Assembly: GCA_947584955.1 (NCBI GenBank)
Contig: CANPWS010000069.1
Location: 1-6,795, forward strand
DNA from: an uncultured Bacilli bacterium
GTDB taxonomy: Bacteria; Bacillota_I; Bacilli_A; RF39; UBA660
DNA: 6,795 bases
Direction of reading: 5' to 3'
Part shown: positions 1 to 6,465 of the stretch, piece after piece
Numbering within the stretch: position 1 is the first letter of the stretch
Layout: each line of letters begins with the position of its first letter
Made by a program: the position numbers and the translations under genes
The notes under the pieces: generated by a model
Seen by the model: the letters and a program-made list of their open reading frames with translations, nothing else
Told to the model about the DNA's origin: nothing
Database searches by the model: none

Positions 1-1
1 T

Positions 2-169
2 AATCAAATAGAAAATTGCAAAAGAAAACCTACTATTGAAATGCTTGATAAAATTGCAGATGGAATGAACAAAAATATTGATCCTAAACTAAAAATGACT
101 AGTTCTAAATTATTAGAATATAATCCTAGTCATAAGACAACTTTTATTAGAGTAGATGAAAAGAAATAA
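2..169 (+). CDS. XRE/Cro-type helix-turn-helix regulator, C-terminal fragment (5' partial)
   Basis: An open frame enters from the left edge and ends at TAA 167-169, giving the last 55 residues of a protein. The start NQIENCKRKPTIEMLDKIAD closely resembles the end of recognition helix 3 and helices 4-5 of Cro/C1-type (XRE) domains, where 'IENGKRKPTxxxLxKIAxxL' is the family signature. After this comes a tail of about 35 residues with no recognisable domain (DPKLKMTSSKLLEYN and onward, ending VDEKK). The gene is therefore probably a small DNA-binding regulator, made of little more than the HTH domain plus a short tail unless more domains lie upstream. It converges on res, with 18 bp between the two stop codons. 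XRE proteins can be controller (C) proteins of restriction-modification systems, but those usually lie upstream of, or divergent from, the genes they control, so the link here is only inference. The HTH call is confident; the regulated target is unknown. Confidence 0.8.
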   Translation, partial: NQIENCKRKPTIEMLDKIADGMNKNIDPKLKMTSSKLLEYNPSHKTTFIRVDEKK

Positions 170-196
170 TCAAACGACTATTTCTTTTTATTTTAT
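159..196. terminator. Convergent, probably bidirectional terminator hairpin
   Basis: Positions 159-168 (AAAAGAAATA) and 179-188 (TATTTCTTTT) are perfect reverse complements around a 10-nt loop. The left arm covers most of the XRE gene's stop codon and the right arm ends on the last base of the res stop codon. On the plus strand the stem is followed by a T-rich run (TTATTTTATAT), as in an intrinsic terminator. On the minus strand the T-rich segment is the 3' arm itself, with no further T-tract, so termination of mod-res is less certain. The stem is AT-rich and thus thermally weak, which is usual in genomes of this composition. Confidence 0.5.
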
Positions 197-3031
197 ATCT
201 AACCAACTAAAATCTGTTGTCGATAACCAATAATTTTTATATTTTTCACTAACTTTATTTATATCATCAGTAATTAACTTTAAATCAAAAATTATATTAT
301 AATTTTCATAGTTAAAAATTATTGGCTTACCATTTTCATAAAACATTTTTTCAAATCCATCAACTTTATTTTCATAATCTGTATATTTTGTTCCTTTAGG
401 ATCAACAAAAATAATTTTATAATTTTTACCATCAGTTAGCCAAAATACAAAGTCTGGGCAAAATTTATTATATTTATTTTCGATTTTAGAATAATAAGGA
501 ATATACAAATCATCTATATTTTCATTTATTTTAGAAAACATCCATTTAAAAGAAATTTTATTATTTGTTATAAAATTACATAAATTTTCACAAAAAGCAA
601 CTTCACTTGGTACTTTTATGATATTTTTAATAAATGAAATATTTTCATCTTTAGAATAAATAATAGGAGTGTAATAATATTCAGATAATTTTTTTAATTT
701 TAATCCTTTAAATTCTTCTTCTGGTTTACTACTCATTTTATTCATAAAATCTTCTTTAGTTATTTTGCCTTGTGAATAATCACTTAGCAATTTGCTTTCA
801 TCAATATTTTCAAAATTAATAATATTATTAATTTTTTGTATTAATATATCATAATCATCTTTATCTAAGTTAGTTATTCCAATATGTTTAAAATGTATAA
901 TCTGGTTACTTATCATTGATAAATTAACTACTTTTTTATCTTTAATATTTAAGTGGTTTATTACTTTTTCTAATAAATCATCCATATCATTATAAATAAT
1001 TTCATTTTTAAATTGAAATAAAGTATTTTCTTTCTCAAAATTAAAACATAAATAATTATAAATATCTAAATCTAAATTGTACTTTAATAATAAAATTGGG
1101 TAACTAAAACTACAAAAATATTCTTTTAAATTTTTATATGTTTCTTCTGATAAATTAAATTTACTAATATCTTTTTTGTTTTCATAATTAGAATAAATAG
1201 GAATTAAAAGTTCAAATTTAGATTCGTTTTGTTTTAATGAAATAGTTATTTCATCTGTTGTTTTTTGCTCACTAATCGTATCTACTATGGTTTTTATTGC
1301 TTTCTTATCCGTTGCAAAAAGAAATAAAGTTTCTAATAATATATTTTTATTAGGATCACCATCTTTTAATCTTTGTCTATTTCCCTTAGTAGGTTCGATT
1401 CTTATTCCTCTACCAACTGCTTGTAAAACAAATTTTTTAGCATCTTTACCACCAATATTTATTAAATTAATAACATTAGGTCTATTGCTATCCCATCCTT
1501 CATAAAAACTTCTGCTACCTAATAAAATATTGACATCTTTATTATTATTTATTTTAGAAAAAATACTTTTATTTGAATAAGAATCAGATATAACATAGTT
1601 ATCACCAAGTTGTTTTTTCTCAAAAATATCAGTTGCACCAATTTTTATTAGTCCAAAAGGTTTATCAGTAGTTTCTAATTTTAGTAATAACTCTTTTCCT
1701 TTTTCTCCTCTGATGATTTCAATTTTTCCAGTTTTAGATGAATTAAATATTAATTGTCTTAAATTTTCTATCGTTATATTATTTATTAAATCATAATCAA
1801 TATCTAATAAATCATTACCAAAGACATAATTTTTGTTAATATTTAAATCAGTAATCAATTCACTTTTTGCTTGATTAAAAAGGGTATTATCAACAGTATC
1901 TGAACAAATTTCTTCAATTTTTTTAAAAAACATTAATAAATCTGAATCTTTGGTATTAACAGAATTAACTAGTGTAACTAACATTGGATCATGATAGTAA
2001 TTGTTTGTTTTTGAAGATTTTACTAAAGCAAATGTTAGTAAAGATTTTAAAACTTGAATTTGTTTATTATTTTCTGATAATTCATCATTATTTTTAGAAA
2101 AGTCAAAATAAGACTGACTTAAATACAAGTTTTTTCCATAACCAGCATTAATAAATTTTTCCAAATTGAAATTAAAGCAAGTAGTTGCATAATCTATTGG
2201 CTCTGTAAATGTTGCAGAAAAATTAAACAAAAAGCCATTAACAGTCATGTAAGTAACAATATCTTGAACTAAAGAATTTTCTTTTTCACCACGATGTGCT
2301 TCATCCAAAATCAAATACCAATTTCCATCATTAAAATAATCTCTAAAGTCTAAAATAGTTTCTTTTTTTTGATCTCTAAGTAGATCACTTCTGTAATAAT
2401 ATACTTTAATATTATTAAATAATGTTAATGAAGTTTTATCATCATCATAGTTTACTAAATTAATTAAATCTATTTGTTTTTCTTTACCAAAGTTATATTC
2501 TTGAATTTCTTTTTTTAATTGTGAAATTAAATCTTCTCTTGGTAAAAGTAATAATATGTCTTTTTTTGGAATTAAATTTTTTTCTTGTAAATAATTTAAA
2601 ATTTCAATTAATTTTATTATCAAAATTGTCTTTCCACTTGCAGTTGCCATCCAAAAACAAATTCTATTAAAAAAATTACTACCATCTATATATTTCAAAT
2701 CATCATTTTCTTTTATATCAAAATAATTAGAATAATTTATAAATCTCTTATTTACTTTTCCATTTTCACTATCTTTTCTAGTTGCATATTCATAAATTCT
2801 AAAACTTTCATTATCCATGCCATTAAGTACACACATATCATATAATTCTTTTTTAGAATTTGATGAAGTAAAATATTTATTTAAAACCTTTATAGCATTT
2901 TCTAATGCTTTTATTTGATAATTAAATAGTGATTTTTTTTCATTAGAAAAAGTATTTATTGAAGAATAACACCACTCATTTAATTCAATATATGAAATAT
3001 CTTCTATGGCTTTTTCCAAATAAGTTTTCAT
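188..3031 (-). CDS. res: Type III restriction-modification system, restriction subunit (Res), SF2 helicase-nuclease
   Basis: This 947-residue protein is close in length to known type III Res subunits (EcoP15I Res is about 970). In family members, Res partners Mod and uses ATP hydrolysis to move along DNA before cutting near the recognition site. Visible SF2 helicase motifs are: a Q-like segment FNYQIKALENAI (36-47); Walker A ATASGKT (129-135), with alanine in place of the commoner glycine (ATGSGKT); DEAH (243-246) within WYLILDEAHRG; SAT (272-274); motif V FYEGWD (509-514); and motif VI QAVGRGIR (537-544). Residues from about 590 to 800 show no clear motif. Near the C-terminus lies a PD-(D/E)xK nuclease signature: P859-D860 in CPDFVFWL, then D877-P878-K879 in IIFVDPKG. 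The ATG at 3031-3029 lies 3 nt after the mod stop and has a good ribosome binding site, so translation is probably coupled to mod. The frame is intact with all catalytic motifs present. An unspecified helicase-nuclease is the alternative, but the adjacent Mod supports type III. Confidence 0.93.
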   Translation of the reverse strand: MKTYLEKAIEDISYIELNEWCYSSINTFSNEKKSLFNYQIKALENAIKVLNKYFTSSNSKKELYDMCVLNGMDNESFRIYEYATRKDSENGKVNKRFINYSNYFDIKENDDLKYIDGSNFFNRICFWMATASGKTILIIKLIEILNYLQEKNLIPKKDILLLLPREDLISQLKKEIQEYNFGKEKQIDLINLVNYDDDKTSLTLFNNIKVYYYRSDLLRDQKKETILDFRDYFNDGNWYLILDEAHRGEKENSLVQDIVTYMTVNGFLFNFSATFTEPIDYATTCFNFNLEKFINAGYGKNLYLSQSYFDFSKNNDELSENNKQIQVLKSLLTFALVKSSKTNNYYHDPMLVTLVNSVNTKDSDLLMFFKKIEEICSDTVDNTLFNQAKSELITDLNINKNYVFGNDLLDIDYDLINNITIENLRQLIFNSSKTGKIEIIRGEKGKELLLKLETTDKPFGLIKIGATDIFEKKQLGDNYVISDSYSNKSIFSKINNNKDVNILLGSRSFYEGWDSNRPNVINLINIGGKDAKKFVLQAVGRGIRIEPTKGNRQRLKDGDPNKNILLETLFLFATDKKAIKTIVDTISEQKTTDEITISLKQNESKFELLIPIYSNYENKKDISKFNLSEETYKNLKEYFCSFSYPILLLKYNLDLDIYNYLCFNFEKENTLFQFKNEIIYNDMDDLLEKVINHLNIKDKKVVNLSMISNQIIHFKHIGITNLDKDDYDILIQKINNIINFENIDESKLLSDYSQGKITKEDFMNKMSSKPEEEFKGLKLKKLSEYYYTPIIYSKDENISFIKNIIKVPSEVAFCENLCNFITNNKISFKWMFSKINENIDDLYIPYYSKIENKYNKFCPDFVFWLTDGKNYKIIFVDPKGTKYTDYENKVDGFEKMFYENGKPIIFNYENYNIIFDLKLITDDINKVSEKYKNYWLSTTDFSWLDIK

Positions 3032-3034
3032 TGT

Positions 3035-5629
3035 TTAATCACCCCACCATAGTAAAGGTTTTAATAAAAGTAAAAGTTTTTTCTTTTCTTCTAAACTCAT
3101 TTTAGATGGATTAATTTTATATTTAATTTTTGTACCAGAATTATCTAATATTACTTCATCATCAGAAAAACTAATAAGTGAACATCCAGTTAAATTAGAT
3201 ATTGTTTCTGGAATATCAATATTTTTATAAAGATCATCAAAATTAATATCAATATTTGTTTCATTATTTTTAATAAAATCAGTAAGTTTTTTATCTGTTA
3301 AAAATATGTATTTTGAAAATTGACTATTACTATCAAAAATACTTAATTGAGTATCAGAATATATACTTCTTGATAAAGTGTTTTCGTATTGTTCTAATGA
3401 ATAGTACTTAAATATTCCACCACCAGACCAATTTATATCTTCTGATAATTTTGCTCTATAATCACCAAATAATACACATTTTAATCTAGGTAAAACTATA
3501 CTTTCTATGTATTCGCCCATTTCTACACCAATCCATTTTCTATGCAATTTATGAGCAGATGCAAGAGAAGTACCAGATCCTGTAAAAAAGTCCATAAAGT
3601 AGCCATTGTCATTACTAGATGCTTGTATTATTCTTCTTGGTAAATTTTCTGGTTTTTGTGTGTTATCTTGTCCCCAGTTTTCTCTTGTCATGTTTTGAGA
3701 ATACATCATTGAATATATGTCATTCCAAATATCACCAATGGCTTTAGTTTCAAAGTCTGGTAAATAGAATTTAGATAATACATTTTTATCATTATATTTA
3801 TAAACATACAATTTATCATTTTCATCTTTGAAAACATCAAGCCAACCTAAATTTTCAATTTCTTTTTTATCATTTTTAATCCACATTTTATTAAATATAT
3901 TTTCATCTTTAGCATAATAATAAATACAGTCATGTTGTCTTATCCAATTCATTGCTTGAACTTTAAATCCAGATAGTGCTTCACCAGTATTCCATATTAT
4001 CTCTCTTTTTGGTTGATCTTTAAATATATTGTCCATAAGCATTCTACCTAAATAATTACAATTTGAATCTAAATGTAAATACAAACTACCATTATCAGAT
4101 AAAAACTTACTCTTTGCTAATAATAATCTATCATTCATCATTGAAAGCCATGTTGAATCTTTAAATTTATCTACATAAGCAAATCCAGATCCCTCAGTAT
4201 TAAATGGTGGATCAATATAAATACAGTCTATTTTTTTATTAAATTTATTTACAGTATTTAAAAATTGGTAATTATCACTTTTTACTAAATAGCCGTCAAT
4301 AACAGAATCAAAATTATTATTCTTACATATAAAATTAATTATATTCATTTTTTCTTTAGAATCTATGTATTTAGTATCTATATAACATTTATCAAAAGGA
4401 ACAGTAGTAATTAATTTATCAGTATTATAAGTTCCTTTAAATCCAGATAATTCTTTATCTCTATCAAAAATTACATCATTATATTCTTTTTCATCACTAT
4501 TTTCTAAATATTTTAATAATGCATCTTTTTTATCAAATAACTTTATATACTCTAATTTAAAATTATCTTTTTCTAAATTTATTTTACTTACATAAATTTT
4601 TGATAAAGGTTGTTTATATACATCTCTTAATGTCCTATCAATATCATTTTTATACTCTTTATTATTACTATACAATTTCATAGCAAGATTATAACAATAA
4701 GTATAATCTTCATCAGATAGTATTTCTTTTAATGTTTTCAAACTAAAAACATAATTACTATCTTTTACAAATTTAGGTTTATTCCAAACTTTAACAAGTT
4801 CATCTTCAAATTGAGCAATAATATTTATAAAAGACAAAGCATACATTCTAATAGTTTTTAATTGTTGAAGTCTATTTTCATCAAATCTATTTTCATCTTC
4901 TAATAATATTTGATTTAAAAATATTTCTAATTGTTGTGATAAAAATTCTTTTGCATTTTTATTAATAAAATAATCTACTTCAGACTGCTTAGAGAATGAA
5001 TTAAATGCTTTATTTAATATTTCAATATCTAACTTGGTTTCTTTAGATAATTGCTCTACATTATTTTTCTTTCCTCTTTCACTATAACTAACATTAAAAA
5101 TATAAGCATTTACTTTTTTTCCATCTCTTTGCATATAATCATTTTTTACATATTCAAAAATAATCATTTTCTTTTCATTATTTTGTTTTTCAACAAGATT
5201 ATTTACATCAAAATAGAAAGTATAATCTTTATCATTATAATTTACATCAATAAAAACACTATTAAATAACATATCACTTTTTACATAGTAAAGCATATTT
5301 GTTTTCCAGAATAAAATAGTATCACGATCACTAGTATATATCTTTTCATATATCTTTTGCCAATTTGGTGTTTTTACAAAATAAATGCTTCCATTTTCAC
5401 TAAAATATCTATCAAAAAATGAATATAATTTATTATATAATTCCTCCTTAAATGCCCCAGAAATTTTTTCATCATGATTTATTTCATTTCTTAATCTATT
5501 AATAGAATTATTATAATATTTCTCCTTTATTTTTAATAAATTAACATATCCACTTTTTCCCTCTATTTTTGCTCCAATAAAAATATCCTCAAGTATTTTA
5601 TAAAATCTTTTTTCATTTTTTGTTTCCAT
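3035..5629 (-). CDS. mod: Type III restriction-modification system, DNA methyltransferase subunit (Mod), beta-class adenine-N6
   Basis: This 864-residue protein methylates, and probably recognises, the target site of the system. The motif order is that of beta-class amino-methyltransferases. The catalytic motif IV DPPF (473-476, within CIYIDPPFNTEG) comes first, then motifs V-VIII (about 495-575). A target-recognition region of about 80 residues follows (576-656), then motif X TQKPENL (657-663), and the S-adenosylmethionine-binding motif I DFFTGSGT (680-687) with WIGVE after it. DPPF replaces the usual DPPY but keeps the stacking aromatic. The N-terminal ~440 residues have no known catalytic motif; they contain a WNKPKFVKDSNYV segment (about 282-294) resembling LWxKKKFV stretches in large type III Mods. 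The protein ends in WWGD. The frame can be extended to a GTG at 5644, but ATG 5629 has GGAGGT at ideal spacing and the predicted transcript starts near 5643, so ATG is preferred. Res follows after 3 nt. Confidence 0.93.
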   Translation of the reverse strand: METKNEKRFYKILEDIFIGAKIEGKSGYVNLLKIKEKYYNNSINRLRNEINHDEKISGAFKEELYNKLYSFFDRYFSENGSIYFVKTPNWQKIYEKIYTSDRDTILFWKTNMLYYVKSDMLFNSVFIDVNYNDKDYTFYFDVNNLVEKQNNEKKMIIFEYVKNDYMQRDGKKVNAYIFNVSYSERGKKNNVEQLSKETKLDIEILNKAFNSFSKQSEVDYFINKNAKEFLSQQLEIFLNQILLEDENRFDENRLQQLKTIRMYALSFINIIAQFEDELVKVWNKPKFVKDSNYVFSLKTLKEILSDEDYTYCYNLAMKLYSNNKEYKNDIDRTLRDVYKQPLSKIYVSKINLEKDNFKLEYIKLFDKKDALLKYLENSDEKEYNDVIFDRDKELSGFKGTYNTDKLITTVPFDKCYIDTKYIDSKEKMNIINFICKNNNFDSVIDGYLVKSDNYQFLNTVNKFNKKIDCIYIDPPFNTEGSGFAYVDKFKDSTWLSMMNDRLLLAKSKFLSDNGSLYLHLDSNCNYLGRMLMDNIFKDQPKREIIWNTGEALSGFKVQAMNWIRQHDCIYYYAKDENIFNKMWIKNDKKEIENLGWLDVFKDENDKLYVYKYNDKNVLSKFYLPDFETKAIGDIWNDIYSMMYSQNMTRENWGQDNTQKPENLPRRIIQASSNDNGYFMDFFTGSGTSLASAHKLHRKWIGVEMGEYIESIVLPRLKCVLFGDYRAKLSEDINWSGGGIFKYYSLEQYENTLSRSIYSDTQLSIFDSNSQFSKYIFLTDKKLTDFIKNNETNIDINFDDLYKNIDIPETISNLTGCSLISFSDDEVILDNSGTKIKYKINPSKMSLEEKKKLLLLLKPLLWWGD
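3038..3048 (-). promoter_or_regulatory. Ribosome binding site of res, embedded in the mod C-terminal codons
   Basis: Read on the minus strand, GGTGGGGTGAT lies just upstream of ATTAAACA-ATG context for res. Its GGTGAT end matches the extended Shine-Dalgarno consensus GGAGGTGAT exactly and the rest differs at two positions. The same bases are the end of mod: TGG TGG GGT GAT encode its last residues W-W-G-D, followed by TAA. This supports the ATG at 3031 as the res start and coupled translation of the two subunits. Confidence 0.75.
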
Positions 5630-5636
5630 AGATATT

Positions 5637-5642
5637 ACCTCC
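5637..5642 (-). promoter_or_regulatory. Ribosome binding site that decides the mod start
   Basis: GGAGGT on the minus strand, 7 nt before ATG 5629-5627, is a full-strength Shine-Dalgarno sequence. The upstream in-frame GTG at 5644-5642 would place this site inside the coding region, and that GTG has no comparable site of its own, so the shorter 864-residue form is chosen. Confidence 0.85.
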
Positions 5643-5649
5643 ACATATA

Positions 5650-5678
5650 ATTATAACATAAAAACTTGGTATCTTAAA
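5650..5678 (-). promoter_or_regulatory. Extended -10 promoter for mod-res
   Basis: On the minus strand TGTTATAAT (5658-5650) is a perfect extended -10 element (TGnTATAAT) of the housekeeping sigma type. A weak -35 candidate TTAAGA (5677-5672; four of six matches to TTGACA) sits 16 bp upstream. Transcription would begin near 5643, leaving a leader of only about 14 nt that just includes GGAGGT. The restriction-modification genes can thus be transcribed independently of the macro-domain gene upstream. No convincing operator palindrome is visible around it. The promoter is predicted from sequence only. Confidence 0.6.
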
Positions 5679-5723
5679 CAGTTGTAATAAAGATTTTCAT
5701 AGCAATTAAAAAGAAAAAAAGAA

Positions 5724-6464
5724 TTATAAACTTTCAACTAATATCTTTATTTGCTCTTTTGTAACATCAAAGTTGTAAATAGTATATTGTAAACATATTA
5801 GTTTTTGTGTTAAGCATAATTCTTCTAATTCTAAATCTTTAACAAAATTTTTATATTTTGATTTAATATCAATATCATTTAAACAATTTAATTCTAAATA
5901 TTTTTTTATTTCTGGAATATCTAAGTTTTCTAAATCCTTTTTTAGATCTAATTTATTAATATCTAAATAATGTTTCAAATAAATATCTTTATATAAAGGA
6001 TACATATTATTAAAATAAATTTCTATATCATTTGTCTTACAAAATTCATTTAACAATTCTATCAATGGTAGGGCAACTTCTTCGTGCTTATAACCATGAA
6101 CACCAGTACCTAAACTACATAATAATACTTTTTTATAATGTTGTCGTTTTATTTCATTTAATAAATTTTTATAACAGTTCATTAAAGAATTAATAGGATC
6201 TTGTTCTTCATAATATTTAGGGGCAAGTACATGAATAACATCCATATTCAATTTAAAACCAGAAGTAATACGAACTTCACCATTAACCATATATTCTTTA
6301 TAATTATTCTTACAATATTCTAAAAGTTCCATACCACAAGCATTATATATAGCACCACAAATACCACTACCATTTATCATATACTTATTTGATGCATTTA
6401 CAATAGCATCCATATCATGAGAATTAGATATATAATCCCCACAAGTTAAATATAATTTTCCCAT
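5724..6464 (-). CDS. Macro-domain (ADP-ribose-binding) protein with C-terminal extension
   Basis: Residues 3 to about 155 of this 246-residue protein form a macro domain, a fold that binds ADP-ribose and in many members removes it from proteins or nucleic acids or deacetylates O-acetyl-ADP-ribose. Visible landmarks are CGDYI (8-12, conserved GD-I), AIVNASN (20-26, the VNAAN signature), the loop GSGICGAIYNACG (32-44), VIHVLAP (76-82, the usual VIHxxGP strand), LMNCYKNLL (94-102) and the phosphate-binding SLGTGVHGY (117-125). In YmdB/MacroD-type hydrolases the loop reads GGGVDGAIH; here Cys36 replaces that proposed catalytic aspartate and Tyr40 the histidine, so the activity may be different or binding only. 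The last ~90 residues are Leu/Lys/Asp-rich, probably helical, and match nothing I recognise. ATG 6464 is chosen over in-frame ATG 6476 because AGGTG lies just before it and it sits 1 nt after the upstream stop. Probably cytoplasmic: no signal peptide or membrane segment is seen. Confidence 0.88.
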   Translation of the reverse strand: MGKLYLTCGDYISNSHDMDAIVNASNKYMINGSGICGAIYNACGMELLEYCKNNYKEYMVNGEVRITSGFKLNMDVIHVLAPKYYEEQDPINSLMNCYKNLLNEIKRQHYKKVLLCSLGTGVHGYKHEEVALPLIELLNEFCKTNDIEIYFNNMYPLYKDIYLKHYLDINKLDLKKDLENLDIPEIKKYLELNCLNDIDIKSKYKNFVKDLELEELCLTQKLICLQYTIYNFDVTKEQIKILVESL

Positions 6465-6465
6465 A

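Noticed and set aside
1287..1505. 72-codon open frame on the plus strand inside res
   Set aside because: It lies antisense to the helicase motif V/VI region of an intact gene, has no family signature and no ribosome binding site worth noting; a shadow frame.
2370..2387. Inverted repeat TGATCT-6 nt-AGATCA
   Set aside because: It is inside the res coding region, short, and not near any start or end of a gene; likely chance.
5051..5269. 72-codon plus-strand open frame rich in Ile/Phe, resembling a membrane peptide
   Set aside because: Antisense to the N-terminal part of mod; the hydrophobic look is what AT-rich antisense sequence gives.
3035..5629. BREX PglX or type IIG fused methylase-nuclease as identity of the methyltransferase
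   Set aside because: Motif order IV-X-I is beta-class, no nuclease motif is seen in this protein, and a separate Res with helicase and nuclease follows immediately, so type III fits better.
3035..5629. Tandem 4-5 base repeats in mod as a phase-variation switch
   Set aside because: I looked for the repeat tracts known in phase-variable mod genes and saw none; only ordinary short A/T runs are present.
5630..5644. GTG start extending mod by five residues
   Set aside because: The GTG lies on the strong GGAGGT site and about at the predicted transcript start; ATG 5629 has ideal spacing.
188..6464. UGA-as-tryptophan genetic code suggested by the extreme AT content
   Set aside because: All the genes read through as long intact frames under the standard bacterial code and use TGG for tryptophan, for example the WWGD end of Mod.
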